From Saururus chinensis (taxonomy: Eukaryota > Streptophyta > Magnoliopsida > Piperales > Saururaceae), in NCBI GenBank assembly GCA_035235625.1, contig CP141142.1:32994995-33058994 (forward strand): 64,000 bases of DNA, written 5' to 3'. The notes beneath the pieces are model-generated. The model made no database searches, was not told the origin of the DNA, and was given only the letters and a program-made list of their open reading frames with translations. Position 1 is the first letter of the stretch. Every line of letters begins with the position of its first letter. Position numbers and translations under genes: made by a program. This document shows, piece after piece, positions 1-12,160 of the stretch.

Positions 1-1747
1 GTTGCTACTACCTTAAGGTCACCTTAGGGTAGTAGCGATGCATAAGTGTATGGCTCGCTACTACCCTAGTGTAGTAGTGATGTATACTCTTATGTGTTGC
101 TACTAACTAGTGTAGTAGTGACACATATAATTATGCATCACTACTTTTTTTAAAAAAAAAATTAATATAAAAGAGATAGCGGGGAGAGAGAGAAGGGAGA
201 GAGAGGGAGAGGAGAGAGAGCGGGAGGAGAGAGATAGAAGAAAGAGGGAGGAGAGAGAAATAAAAATGTTATTATAAATGATTTTTAAAATTTGAAAAAA
301 AAATAAAAAATATCTATTAGCTATGCCTACCCATATGACTGGCTGTGAGTTTTTTTATTTAAAAAAAATTAAAATAAAAGAGTTAGCGGGGAGAGAAAGA
401 AAGAGAGAGAAGGGAAAGAGGGAGAGGGAGAAGAGAGAGAGGGAGAGAGGGAGTGAGGGGGAGGAGAGAGAGGGAGAGGGAGAGGAAGAGTGAGAGTGTG
501 TGTGAGAAGAGAGATGAAGAGAGAGTCTAGAGACAAAGAGAAAAGAGAGAGAGTGTGAGGAGAGAGAAAATTAAAATTTTATTATCAATTATTTTTAAAA
601 TTTTATAAAATTAAAAAAATTCCAAAGGAGAGGAGAGGAGAGAGATTGGAGAGAGAAAAATAAAATGTGGACAGAGAGAAGAGAGGAGAGAGAGAGAGTG
701 GAGAGGGATAAAGGTTTTTAATTTAATTTGTATTATTGACAACACTTATCAATGTATGTTGTAAATAGCATCCCTATTTGCGACCCATACTATAATAAGC
801 GTCACTATTGGTAAACATATTAGTGATGCTTAACCAAAAGCGTCACAAATATCATATCTATTTGTGATGCTTTTGACTAAGCATAACTAATATTTTTTCG
901 CCAACTCGGGCGAAATTTTTGCCCAAGTGGGTGAAATTTAAACTGTGTGGGCAAAATTTTTTCATGCGCAGTTATTTAATTCCCTTCCCTTTCCTTATGG
1001 GGCCACTCCCCTCCGCTAGCTGCCCTCCCCCTCCCCCCTCTTCTTCTCCCCTCACACCCTTCTTTCTCTGCTCTGGCCGGAGGTGGCTGGAGCACTCCCT
1101 TCCCCCTCCCGCCTACCCCGTTTCTTCCTTTGCCCCAACAGCCTCCGGCCAAAGCCCCCTTTTCCCCCCACCCCGTCTTCTCCTCTCAGGCCGGAGCCCC
1201 CGCCTCCCCTCATCCCCCCTTCTTCTCCTCTCCGGCCACCTTCCCCCCCCCCCCCCCCCCCCCCACCCCCACTCTCATACCGCTAGCCCTCTTCCTCAAT
1301 CCCACCGTAGGTGGGATTTTAATATTTTTAGTTATTTTTTGTATTAGCGACGCTTTAAAAGTGTCACTATTTTTTTTATTAGAGATATTTTTAGAAACGT
1401 CGCCAATAACTTTTTTTTCTTCTTTGTTAATAGTGATGCTTTCGAAAGAGTCGCTATTATTTTTTTTCTTTTTATTTAATTTTTTTATTAGTGGCATATG
1501 TTATTCAACAATGCTAATAATGTCTTTTTTGTGATGCGCATTTAAGCGTCGCAAAAACATTGATATTAGATATGCAAGTATAAGCATCGCTAATAATGCA
1601 CTATTAGTGACTAATTAGCATTAGCGTCTAGAATTTTATCGATGTTGATGGTGATATTTTTTATACATTGTTAATAGTCATTAGCAATGTTTATAAGACT
1701 ATTAGTGACGATAAAAAGCGTAGTTAATATCCCTTTTTGTTGTAGTG
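1..1747. mobile_element. CACTA (En/Spm-like) transposon, right-end fragment
   Basis: The segment ends at 1747 in TGTTGTAGTG, the reverse complement of CACTACAACA, the terminal inverted repeat type of plant CACTA elements. A matching left-type terminus occurs at 15391. The interior has subterminal arrays of short direct and inverted motifs related to TTAGCGACG/CGTCGCTAA (about 730-890 and 1340-1740) and GTAGTAGYGAYG (1-160). It also holds long GA-rich tracts (175-710) and a C-rich stretch with about 22 consecutive C (1243-1264). No transposase-like reading frame is visible; the Pro/Ser-rich open frames over 919-1534 come from the C-rich tract. The left end lies outside the window, so this is a partial and probably non-autonomous element. 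Confidence 0.75.
175..710. repeat. GA-rich microsatellite tracts in CACTA element
   Basis: Three impure (GA)n/(GGAGA)n tracts (about 175-260, 385-570 and 625-710) are separated by AT-rich spacers. The same arrangement recurs in the second CACTA element at 16120-17022, so these tracts belong to the transposon family rather than to the insertion site. Confidence 0.85.
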
Positions 1748-2660
1748 GAGGTCCTGCCTTCCTTGCATGCCTTCTTTGTGATCGGATTGTCCTCACCTAC
1801 ATCCGCCATTCTTCCAGTGGCCGCTTCATCTCGAGTGGATAAATCCCTCATTTCTACTGCTCAACCATGGTTGCAAGAATCCTTGGTTCCCCCATGCTAG
1901 CGAGCTCCTCTAGCGGCCAATCTTCCACTAGTTGTTTGCCTCATTGCTGAGTTTCTGCATCGAACTCCGGTTAGTCCCTACCAGGATTGCTTCCCGCCGA
2001 TTCTTCTCTCCAGTCCATGGATCTAGTCCTTGGACCCTCAGGCTCACTAGCCCTTCCACTAGCTGCCTTTAGGGTTCCGCCCCTTCTCCTCTGCTCCAGC
2101 CGTCGCGGAATTCCTCTGTGTCCGTCGATGCTACTGCACAATACCAAGGCGGAACCATTGCTGCTCAAGCTGCCACCTTCGCCCTTCCTTCTCTTCCACT
2201 GGCATTGTATCAATCTCCACCACCACCTTTTCCCTTCCTTCTCTCGATCCATCATTGAGCAGTAGATTCTGTTGTCTCTGGCCTCCTCTGCCTCCGTTGG
2301 ATTGCCTACATAGTTGCTGGATAGCGCCACCACCCTACCTTAATATGCCTTTTCTGTAGGTCAGCCCTCCACTTCCCTCTTCTTGGCCGATCTTGGTCAG
2401 TCAACCATCTGCTCGACTATTGCACAGCCCCCTCATTCTTGTCCCTTCCAGTGTTTCACTTCTCTCAGTCCTAGATTGATTCTTCTCCTCTTAGCAACTT
2501 CTTGCGGAGTGAAGGTCTTATTTCTGGGCCGGCTCCTCTTGAAGACCAACTTGCCACCGATTATGCTTTTATTGAGGAGATAGACTACTGTGAATGTGTC
2601 TATTGTCCCTGTGGCCGTGGTTAGGGCCATGCCAACTACCTTTACATCAGCATATTTCTA
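1748..2660. other. Unassigned sequence, possibly 5' part of a gypsy remnant
   Basis: This moderately GC-rich stretch between the CACTA terminus and recognisable gag sequence has short open frames on both strands with no motif I recognise. It may be the leader or pre-gag part of the downstream plus-strand retrotransposon remnant, but no LTR end, primer-binding site or TIR is visible to prove it. Confidence 0.3.
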
Positions 2661-4002
2661 GATCAGAATTTGGCTATTCAAGCTTGCCCAATTTAGTGTC
2701 ACTTTCCCGGTCTTCAAAGGTGATGACTTGGATGAATGGGTTTCTCGAGCAAAGCATTTCTTTCACTTTTATCGCACTCCGGCTCACAAATAGTGCTAAT
2801 TAGCCACTTTTTATATGGAGGTCCTGTTATGCATTTGGTCAACCAGTTCCTTACCCAGCACCCGGACGCTACTTGGCCTAAGTTCGAGCATGCTCTTCTC
2901 CTTCGTTTTAGTTAGACTCCCTACCAAAATTTTAACAGTTTGTTGCCTCAAATTCTACAACAGGGTTCTCTAGAGGATTGTAAAGATGAGTTTGAGTACT
3001 TGGTGAACCGCATGCAAATATGGTCTGAGCACTCTTATCGGTGTCTTTGAAGCTAGTCTTAACCTCATATTAAGGACGATTTGTGTATGGCTTGTGTATG
3101 TGAGGAGAAGATAACCTAGCTCAGTTGTTCTTCTTTCTTTCACTCATTGGCCTCTTCCCTTCTATCCCTCCTTGCTTCATCTTTCGATAAGCCACGAGGT
3201 GGTCATCCTACATATACTTCTTCATCCACTCCTCTTACTCTTCTTATTCCTCAAATAGCCAATTATCTTTCTAAGGGTTTATGTTATAATTGTAATGAGA
3301 AATACACCTCAACATCATTGTACGACTCAAAAATTATGTATGATTGATGAAATTTTTTGATGAGGACTTTGTGGGGGATGCTTATGATGATTTTGAGGAG
3401 ATTGCTTCTGACACTATTGAGACCTGTGATATAGAGATTACCCTCTAAGCATTTGCCAGTACTTATACTCTACACACTATGTGTATTAAGGGTTTGATTA
3501 AGAAACAACATGTTTCTAGTCTAATTGATAGTGGGATTACTCATAATTTTGTTGATGATCGAGTTGCTCTTCGTCTTAGCTATTAAAGACTATAAGACAT
3601 TTGATAATGTTGATTGGCAATGGAAACCATATCAAGAGTCATGGTGTTTTTCTAAAGGTCAAAATATTATTTCAAGGTCATAATATGCTATGGGTTTATT
3701 TTTGCTTCCTACTAAGGGGCCTGATATTGTTTCTTGGTTTTGAATGGGTTGAGGATTAAGCCCTGTTTCTTGGGACTTCTGTCGTATGAATATGGATTTC
3801 ACTTATGGAGGCAAGTGAGTGTGTATTACTACTCATCCACTGGGCCGCTTCTAATTTGCTAAGTCATTGGAGACTCATTCTCATTATCATTGTCATGACC
3901 TCTTACTCTTGCACTTCTCTTCAGTTGTGGTTCTGTTTACCGAATTTCTTTTCCCAACTTTGGCTACTATCTTTGATGAGCATTAGTCCAAGATACAACT
4001 CA
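2661..4002 (+). pseudogene. Ty3/gypsy gag-protease remnant
   Basis: Frame-interrupted translation shows a retrotransposon gag domain near 2718-2990 (FKGDDLDEWVSRAKHFFHFY, then in-frame stops near 2789). A zinc-knuckle start CYNCNEKY follows at 3282-3305. A retroviral-type aspartic protease active site, LIDSG, is at 3521-3535, and further pol-like text (a WDF motif near 3770) follows. The order gag, zinc finger, protease is that of Ty3/gypsy. Several stops and frame changes make it non-functional. The remnant stops abruptly at about 4002, where WIP-unit promoter sequence begins. Reverse transcriptase and integrase are missing, and no LTRs were found. Its orientation is opposite to the two other gypsy elements in the window. 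Confidence 0.7.
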
Positions 4003-4270
4003 CTTGCACTTAAATCATTTTTAGGCTAGCTGGATGAAGAGATCGAAGGGACTCAAGGACTCATATATATAAGGGAGGGGAGAGATTGTCTGAGGTATTG
4101 TAAGATACCAGATGAGGTATGGAGCATCTGAACGGGACAACTTAAAAGGGCACACCAAAAATCAATATAGAGAATAGAAAGATGGATTCTATCTGCTCAC
4201 AGGCTGCATTTGTAGGCAAAGTGGAAGTTGGTTATTTTGTGACAAAATCACTAGCGCTCGTGGGGGAAAT
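4003..4270 (-). pseudogene. Promoter-only remnant of a WIP-family unit
   Basis: The sequence aligns with the region just upstream of the other WIP genes. Shared blocks are GGCTAGCTGGATGAAGAG (about 4024, compare 8949), the TATA-containing CTCATATATATAAGGGAGG (about 4059) and GAGGTATTGTAAGA (about 4091). The block CACTAGCGCTCGTG near 4250 matches CACTGGCGCTCATG at 60951. The coding sequence that should lie to the left, ending near 4000, is absent and replaced by the gypsy remnant. The remnant is the seventh, headless member of the array. Confidence 0.75.
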
Positions 4271-6164
4271 AACAAATGTATTTTGGATATTCTAATCATA
4301 TGCTCATTGCAGTGCATCCCAGGTTGTGGAAAGTTGATAAGAATTATTTTCAAAATCCAATGACCAATTGGGGATAATAATGTGCCTCATTTGGCTACAA
4401 AGGGTTTCTTTTGTTTTACTTTTCTCTTGCAACTTCTAGCTAAAGCAAGGACCCATGGACCAACTCGTGGGAGAAATTTGATTTTGGCTAAAGAAGCAAC
4501 TTGTGGTTGGTAATGAAGACTTTTAGAGTTTTTAATTATTTGAAAAATGAACATAATGCTACGACCTGCCTTGGGGTCATGTTGAGCATTTAGAGTCTAT
4601 TTTAATCAGAATTTAATTATTAATAATAATATTTTAGAATAATTAAGAATTTATTCTTATTAAGCTAATGTTAGAGACTCATTCTAATGAACAATTTGAT
4701 TAGGATTAAAATTCTTAATTGCTTATAAATATGCATAGACTTATAACTTAATTTGTCTACCAACTAACAAAAATATTTTAACAATTATGTTAAAATAATT
4801 TGACATAAGTATTAAAATAGTTTAACAAAATATTAAATCATTTTAAGAGTCTTAACCCCTAACTTGACTACAATGTTAAAACATTTTGAGATAGTGGTTT
4901 AAATGATTTGAAAAAAAAAAGTTCAAAGACTTTTTGATCAAAACATACAAATCAAACAATTGAAAAATGGTAATCCAATATGTCAAAACATTTGATCCAT
5001 AAGGTTGAAATAAATTGAAAAAAGTACAAAATGGTAAGATAATTTGGCCAAAATGATGGTCATTTCCCATGCCCTTTTCTTCAGACAAATCCATTGATCA
5101 ATCCGTCATTTAGGCTTAATATTCAAACACAATAGCTTGTTGTCCTAGCACGAGCTGCTCCACTCATACTAGAAACTTTTCAATGGAGACTCTATGGACT
5201 CTAGTGAGGGTATATAACTAAAAATTAGAGTTCTTTGCTAGTAAATTTTTATTTAGTCTTCCTCATTTTCATTATTGCTCGTATAAAAAAGAGACTAGAA
5301 CATCTAATCTCATTGTATCAGGCTTGGAGAAGCGTGCTCGTTTAAAATTTCTCTTATACAACAGAAGCATTATATGGGGAGGACGCAAAAAGGGGAAGGG
5401 AGTAACACTACACTAACTGTAGAGGCATGGGGTCGTGATAGCAAAATTGTCAAAATAAGCCACAAACATGAAAATTGTCAATTTCTGCCGCAAATGCTAA
5501 ATTTTAGAAATTCTTTACAGAACAACATAAAATTTGGTAAACCCTTTGGGTATAGAGTTGGCGGTTTGACACCTAGGACCATAGAATTGGGGATTTGGCA
5601 CCTAAGAGCTGTTTTAATAAAAATTCATGTGTTTACTGGACCGAAATTTATTCCCTCCTTCGTTCTCACCCCATAATCTCTGAGATAACATCAGCGAAGT
5701 TCAGCTTTTGTGCAAGTAAAATTTAATCTGATTCTAGAGATTTGTTACAAGGTCGATTCAGGCACCGTTCATCTGAATGTGTTCGTCCAAACAATGAAAA
5801 GTCGATCTCTAAAAATTGGAGCTCAAATAGCCATGAATTGACCAAACAAACAAGATAAAGGGACTCAGGGTCTGAATTGACATCCCATTTACGCCTTTTG
5901 GGCAGAAGATAAAATCAGATTCCAGCCACTATTTTGTGACAACTAGTTATATTTTTTTGCAGTTAAGGTGGACAACTGTAGTCTACCCCTACAAATCTGA
6001 AATTTAACTATGCAAGAAGTACTCGGAGATAGCCGGAGTTTCTTTGTTGTAGAATGTTCTGGTAATACACGGCTTCTTATGGGTTTTCTTACCCATCAAT
6101 CTAACCATATCTATAATATTAATTAGTACCACGGATATACAAAAATTACATGCCCTCAATTGAG

Positions 6165-6434
6165 TCAATTGGGTCCCCAGCAACTCAAATACATGACTTT
6201 CCTTAACGACTCCTCCGACTGCCTCAATCTCTCATCCCCACCCTTCGACACAGAAGCAGCCTCAAGTGGAGAGGAAAACCTCCTGTATTGGCTACAAGGC
6301 CCCAAACCCTTGTTCCTCGCGTACTGTTGCAGAGACCGAAAGGCATAATTCCATCTTGCAAAACCTTGATCCTTCAGTGCCTCGACGGCTCCAACGCTGG
6401 TCGCAGCAATCCAAGCTTTGGTGCTGGAACTCAT
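6165..6434 (-). CDS. Wound-induced (WIP/DUF3774) family small protein, copy 1
   Basis: The protein of 89 residues has the full layout of the plant wound-responsive DUF3774 family. It has a short Ser/Thr N-terminus (MSSSTKAWIAA) and the core VEALKDQGFARWNYAFRS (about residues 17-35). A variable basic, Ser-rich middle leads to the invariant C-terminus SLRKVMYLSCWGPN. The reading frame stays open upstream for 111 more codons, but all paralogues align from this Met and a TATA box lies only about 120 bp before it, so I take the short start. Members of this family are known from other plants as wound- and hypoxia-induced small proteins; biochemical function here is inferred only by family. It is intronless and closest to copy 4 at 41212-41481. 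Confidence 0.88.
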   Translation of the reverse strand: MSSSTKAWIAATSVGAVEALKDQGFARWNYAFRSLQQYARNKGLGPCSQYRRFSSPLEAASVSKGGDERLRQSEESLRKVMYLSCWGPN

Positions 6435-6550
6435 TTTTTCTGAGTCTATGTGACCTCTGCTGATTCGGTTGGAGGGAAGATGCAAGTAATTTGTCTTGTC
6501 TTCTAGGTGTTCCTGAGCCTTGATGAGGAGTAAAGAGGGGCTGATGGCTG

Positions 6551-6557
6551 ATATATA
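6551..6557 (-). promoter_or_regulatory. TATA box of WIP copy 1
   Basis: Read on the minus strand the sequence is CATTATATATCAGCC. It lies about 117-123 bp before the ATG at 6434, and the same position is conserved before copy 4 (about 41588-41595). It supports the short 89-residue start rather than the longer open frame. Confidence 0.6.
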
Positions 6558-7976
6558 ATGGAGAGGATGGCCCTCTGATTGAGCAAAACCGTGTGTGGGT
6601 AGAGAATTCAAGTGGGGGTGCCCATCTTCTTTTGGCTGTTTCCGCGAGCTGGAAAGGACCAGTATCTTTGAAGAGGATATAAAAACAAGACATTGCTGTC
6701 CTTCAGTCCTGGTATCGAGGTGGACACGAGTGTGTCGACCGTGGTTTTCAAGGAAAAACCTCTTCATTTAATTATGAAGCTAGCTAGAGATGTTGACAGG
6801 ACGCGGCACATAGTTTTCAAATTGGATACCGATGTATACCTACAAATTTACCTAACAAAATTTCCTAAATATATATAGTAGGACCGTCCTTTGATAAGTA
6901 GAGTTGTTTGGTAATTATTATTTTCCTACTTCGCATACTATGTAAATATTGTATCATTTGTATTTTATAATATTTATTAATAATGTGCCTAGTATAAGGG
7001 ATGCACGATACATATTTGCTCATCTAAAAAATTAATATCATATATGTTTTTATAGTGTAACGTGCACTAACGTATATGCTATAAATTTTAAATACTAATG
7101 ACTCTTATTTATTCTTTATGTTGTGCTCACTATTAGTTCTATGCTTGTGTTACATGTCCAAATAAGCATTGAATTTAATTTTTTTAAAGGAAATTAGACA
7201 CCTAATTTGATTTTCTTAAAAAAAGTAGTAAAACAAATTGGCCCAATGAAAGTGGGATTTATTTAATACAAAGATAGCGACTGTCACATACCCACTTTCT
7301 TATATATACGTGTAAGCCTTACACGATTTATGATTAGATAGAAAAAATAAATCTCATATTGTTAAGTGTAACCTATTTTTCTTATTTAATAAAATGTAGT
7401 ATAAGGGCTTATCCTTATAGTATACAGAAATTTTTCTTAATACAATCATCATGGTCTTGGTGGGAAATATTATTAAGGAAATATTATTGAATCATGTCAA
7501 ATATGCAGTGATAATGATGACGGAACTAGTGGAGTAGTGATTAATCCACGAGGAAAATGATTGGAATAAAACATACTCTGGGCTATTTACAAAGATTATA
7601 TCTTGACTTATACCGTATATATCTAATATAGATTGTGTATGTGCCTTGGGGAGATGTATATCGTGCTTTAATTGAGAGATTACTTCTCTAAGTCTTTTTA
7701 ATAGGTGATCCTAAGGACTTGACACCACTCATGTAAAAAATAAATATAATATCAAGGGGATTAGATTAGTAGTATAAAGCTTGTATAGATTATACTTCAT
7801 TTGTGACATATTAATAACTCGATTTAGTCAAAATAAATTACCATTAATTTTATTTTAAAAAACTAAATAAAACCATTAATGTGGGACAGAGGGCGTATCT
7901 CTTAAAAGCGGTGAGGATTATATCTCCACTTAATCGGTGTATATCTTGTATATATATATATATATAATCGGTGCAT

Positions 7977-7977
<1 letters not shown>

Positions 7978-8057
<80 letters not shown>
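7978..8057. repeat. (TA)40 microsatellite
   Basis: Forty consecutive TA units, with a shorter TA tract just before (7949-7966). The corresponding site in block II (about 43134-43143) and in the third unit (about 17615-17625) has only a few TA units, so the expansion is specific to block I. Confidence 0.97.
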
Positions 8058-8060
<3 letters not shown>

Positions 8061-8631
8061 CTACAAATTATGGTAATTTAAGCAGTTGATTGCCCAGCCC
8101 TTCTAATCCGGTCCTAAGGACTCGGAAGCCACTCGTTAAAAAAAAAAAATGAAACGTGGTGCAATGGATTCAGTTATACAGGTATTGTTTAAAGCACATA
8201 TAAGTTTACCTTTTTCGCCTATAGCTAGCCCTACGTCTTTTGCCGGACTTTGTTTCTATGCAATACGCAGATTTCGAGGACAATATTGGAGGGAAGTCAC
8301 TAGCGCGAGTGATGTCAAGATGTGTGGGATGGGATGAAGTCCTGGCAGATCCAGAAGCAGATGCACGTCATGTATGGAGTTCTGTAGAATAGATTTTTGA
8401 GGGGCCAGCAGGCTTGTCAATTCAATTTAAAGGATTACCATAGGGTAGGATAGATACTTTCTATGGATTGTGGTATAATTCAAACTTCACAAAGTAAAGA
8501 ATAATGGGAGAGCGCCACTGATCATAACTTCTAATTCATTAGTAATATGCAATTCTATTGTTGAAGTTTTGTACAAGATATTCTTCTCGGCTATGTGCCA
8601 ATCGATAAAAAATTACAAAAACAATGGTCCA

Positions 8632-8895
8632 TCAATTGGGTCCCCAACAGCTCAAGTACATAACTTTCCTCAGTGACTCCTCTGATTGATTCGACTTTTC
8701 CTCTCCTCCCTCGGAAGGTGACTCATTATAAGAGTGCAACCTTCTGAGTTGGCTGTAAGGAGCTAAGTTTCTGTTTCTGGCATGCTGTTGGAGAGATCTG
8801 AGGGCTTAATTCCATCTTGCAAAGCCTTGATCCTTCAAGGCCTTCACTGCTCCAATGCTTGCTGCAGCAATCCATGCTCTAGCGGTGGAACCCAT
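8632..8895 (-). pseudogene. WIP family copy 2, nonsense-mutated
   Basis: Full-length sequence of 88 codons starting MGSTARAWIAA, in which codon 30 is TAA where intact copies have TAC (WNY to WN-stop). It also has K instead of E at residue 18. The rest of the frame is preserved to the SLRKVMYLSCWGPN C-terminus and stop, so the damage is a point mutation and not a frameshift. A TATA box is kept at about 8989-8996. It occupies the position in block I that copy 5 holds in block II. A 29-residue product would lack nearly all conserved parts, so I call it a pseudogene. Confidence 0.88.
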
Positions 8896-8988
8896 TCTGT
8901 TAAACTAATTACAGATGCAGCTCACTTGCGCGCTTCAATTGTTTTGAGGCTAGCTGGATGAAGAGCTCCAAAGGGACACAAGGGCTCG

Positions 8989-8996
8989 TATATAAG
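8989..8996 (-). promoter_or_regulatory. TATA box of WIP copy 2
   Basis: TATATAAG on the plus strand (CTTATATA on the gene strand), about 95 bp before the ATG at 8895. The same element is at 18587-18594 (copy 3), 45407-45414 (copy 5) and 60736-60744 (copy 6). Confidence 0.55.
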
Positions 8997-9041
8997 GGAG
9001 GAGAGAAAAAAAGGGGAGTTATGAGTCTGAGGTATTGTAAG

Positions 9042-9052
9042 AAACCAGCTGC
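9042..9052. promoter_or_regulatory. Conserved AAACCAGCTGC motif, HRPE-like
   Basis: AAACCAGCTGC lies about 150 bp upstream of the copy 2 ATG. It recurs at the same place before copy 3 (18640-18650) and copy 5 (45462-45472); copy 6 has a diverged AAACAGGATGC (60790-60800). It differs by one base from the hypoxia-responsive promoter element consensus as I recall it (AAACCA, three G/C, GC). The link to hypoxia is inference. Confidence 0.35.
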
Positions 9053-10169
9053 GGTATGGAAGGCGAAGAAGTGGTTTAAAGTGGGACAGCTGAATGGGGA
9101 CAACTTTGGCATCCAAGGAGTTGAAGCTGGATTTTATCCACTCGAAGGCTGGATTAGCAAGAAAAGTGGAACAAATTTATTTTGGATATTCTATTCATTT
9201 GCACGTTGCACGTCGAAATCATGATAAGTGGCCTTTGTACGAAGCTGATTTTTAATTGGCAGGGCCCGTCGCGGCACAGGCTGTTACAGCGGAGAATCCG
9301 TGTCCCAAGTTGTGGGTTTTGGGGATTTATTTAACTATATTCCTTTTTATGAGACCCTGGATGCGACCGAGTGAGCTCAGGTTCTTAGGGCCCTCAGATT
9401 TAAAATCGAATAGCTTATAATATACAAGGGCATTTACTCCCTACGTAAACGTATATATATAGATTTAGAGTCTTTGCTCATTCGATTGTGCATGAAATTC
9501 TTATAAAATTTTGCTTAATTTGGCTCGAAAATTCTTTTGTAACTTCTAGCTAAAGCATTTATGAACCCGCCCGAGAAATTTGATTTGGAATAAACAAGTA
9601 GTTTGTAATTACTTTTAGAAGCTTTATACGAAAAAAATAAGCATGAGTGAAAGAGCTCAAGAGCCTTTCAAAAGTCTTAGGTATGAGCTTTTTATTGGGA
9701 GATATTTTACTAGGACAAAATGAGTACAATATGTTGTTTAGTTTGTTAAGGATATAATTTCTACAAAGAAGATGAGTGGGAGGGAGGGAGCGAAAAAAAA
9801 GAGATGTAAAGCCTTACCCCAAAACATAATGACTAAGTGTATAATTATGAAGTTCTATAATTGTCATGACCCAAAATTTTAAAGTTTATTTAAAATATTA
9901 CACAATAAATAATATATTTTTTTCTTAAATATACAAAATTATTCGATTAAATATATAGGTCAAGATAATTGCGGTTCACAAATGAGCATATCAAAATATA
10001 TGATATCACTATACATTTCAAAAATTCAAAAATACTATATTATCCATCTAAGTATAAGTCTGTTATCTATCTAAAAATAAAATTAAAGTTGGTCACGTTA
10101 GTAAATATAATTATGTACAAAATTACAAAAGTAAGAAGCTAGATCCTACTAGTGCAATATTGTCACCTA

Positions 10170-10925
10170 GTGGAATCACCTTATATGTGAGATAGTCTTC
10201 TCCTTTTTATCCAAGATACGAACTAGTGCTTCTACATAAGAAAGATCCTCTTTTAACTCCAAAGGCTCAAAATCCAATATGTGAGAATGATTGGGCTCAT
10301 ACTTCCAAAGAAATGACATGTAGAACACATTATTGATGTTCTTAAGTTGAGGAGGTAGAAACACCTGATAAGCTATGATGCCAATACACTCCAAGATCTC
10401 GAATGGACCGATGAATCTAGGTGACAACTTGGACAAATTATACCACATCACTAGATGGAGATATTTTGAAAAATACATGATCATCCACATTAAACTCCAA
10501 CTATCGCCGTCATTTGTCAGCATAGCTCTTTTGCCGACTCTGCATCATTTACAATCTCTCCCGAATAAGTTGGATCTTCTCAACTGATTATTGAACAAAA
10601 TCAGGACTAATAAGGAGATGTTCCCTGACTTCACTCTAACAAAGGGGAAATCGACACAGATGCCCATAAAGTGCCTGAAGTGCCATGTTAATGCTCGCCT
10701 GATAACTGTTATTATAAGCAAACTCCATTAAAGTAGGTGCTGCTCCCAACTACCCTTCTACTCAAGTATACATGCCCAAAGTATGTCCTCATGTGTTTAG
10801 ATAGTCCTCTCGGATTACGCATCAGTTTGGGGATGGTAAGCTAAGAAAAGATGTAACTATGTACCCAAGGCTATTTGAAAACTCTACCAAAATCAGGAAG
10901 TAAAGCGATGATCATGGTCAGAAAC
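10170..10925 (-). pseudogene. Ty3/gypsy pol fragment: integrase C-terminus
   Basis: The minus-strand frame at 10176-10523 reads KLSPRFIGPFEILECIG, then FLWKYEPN and EPLELKEDLSYVEALVRILD. These are the integrase C-terminal (GPF/Y) region and the start of a chromodomain-like tail of plant chromoviruses. It aligns with 31576-32330 of the second gypsy element. The tail is out of frame and cut off near 10170, where WIP-unit sequence begins. At 10925 the fragment is interrupted by a 3.5-kb LTR and resumes at 14402. Stops and a lost LTR make it a dead fragment. Confidence 0.8.
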
Positions 10926-11992
10926 TGTAAGGACCCTCATCTCTAAACCGGTTTTTGGTTTTCTTTAATTGTTGGTTATCGTAAGATTAATGCGTTTTCT
11001 GATTTATTCGGTGATTTCATGAATAAATAGTGTTTATAATAATTTTAATTAAAATCAACTTTAAGATTAGTAATTTTAAAATAAATGTGAATTTTTGGGA
11101 TTTTTTTGAATTTTTACTATTTTTTCAAAAATTAGGGTTTTGGCGGGACCCCTGTGGGCCCCATCGTCGAAATTTCGGTTTTTGGGTCAAATGAACCCAA
11201 ATATCTACTTAAGGTCATACAAAAAATTTTAGAATTTTCTTAGGCTTAATTAGTGCTTAAATTTGATAAATACCCATTTTTAGCCTCCTTTTCCTATTTA
11301 CACCCCATAACTTACCCATGCATACCCTAACCCTTACTATAAAAGGTCAAACCTGAGTTATTTTCATTTTTGGGACTAGGCTAAGGAGGAGAGGTCAGGC
11401 CTAATCCCCAATTAGGCCTGGATTAGAAGGCGATTAAGGTAAGCCTACTCTAATTAAGCACTAAACCCTAACTTTCTTCTTAATATCTTCCAAATCTACC
11501 ATTTCCCCCTTGTTTCAATTCATTTTTGGATTACAAACCCTAGCTTTTAAATTTTGATTTTTATGTTAAACAAGCCCTAGATCTAAGTTTTAATTAGGGA
11601 TTTCTTTGGTAAATCGATTTTTAGTGGAGTTTAATTCAAACTCAACGTGTTTGTAAGGTTTTCAAGAAGGGTGATCCTCAAATCCGAGCTTAATCAAGTG
11701 CTAAGGTAATGGATCTTTGAAACTTTAGTTTATCAATGGTAAAATTCTTGATTTTTTGCTTATTTCGAATAGAGTTACTTGATTTGGTGTGTTAATGGCA
11801 TGATTAGAAAATAGAAATATTTAATCCCGATTTCTTAGGGTTTTGTATTATTATGATATGGTTTAACATTCTGGAAGTCATGAAGGACTTTTGATGATGA
11901 TTAGGGTGTTAGCTGTTGATTTGAAGTGTTATCAATGATGTTTCGGTTTGGATTTGCGAAAGGAAGAAGATGGTTCAGTTCTACCTTGTTGT

Positions 11993-12160
11993 CGTTTGAA
12001 CGGCCCTCCTGGGCGTTCGAACGGCAACACTGTCGGATTGATAAATTTTCAGTTCAACCAATTGAACGGCCTGCTAGGCGTTCAAATATCCAAACTATGA
12101 AGTTCAAATTTTCCCGTTTAGCCAATCAAACAGCCTGAAGGGTGTTCGAACGGCTACACA
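11993..12160. repeat. Repeated palindromes inside solo LTR
   Basis: Three diverged copies of an inverted-repeat unit of about 55-65 bp lie here. The clearest has CGTTTGAACG, an 11-bp loop, then CGTTCGAACG (11993-12023); the second half is itself a perfect palindrome. Related units occur in the LTR at 36111-39221 (about 38078-38135) and, with different arm sequence built on GATCGATTG, in the LTR at 51879-55507 (about 52990-53105). Confidence 0.7.

Larger units (their letters stand above)
4003..10169. repeat. Segmental duplication block I (two WIP genes)
   Basis: From about 4256 to 10165 this block aligns by eye with block II (39222-46660): shared spacer (4256-5100 with 39224-40090), first gene (6165-6434 with 41212-41481), spacer (6890-7830 with 42108-43050) and second gene (8632-8895 with 45059-45322). 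A shared upstream segment follows (9313-10165 with 45790-46660). Compared with block II it lacks the MITE at 41936-42096 and the 1.2-kb insertion at 43231-44460, and it has a greatly expanded TA repeat. No gene other than the two WIP copies is visible in its spacers. Confidence 0.85.

Noticed and set aside
919..1534. Pro/Ser-rich open frames near the C22 run
   Set aside because: They arise from C-rich low-complexity DNA inside a CACTA element.
6435..6767. In-frame N-terminal extension of WIP copy 1 giving 200 residues
   Set aside because: No paralogue supports it, the TATA box lies inside it, and the residues have no family match.
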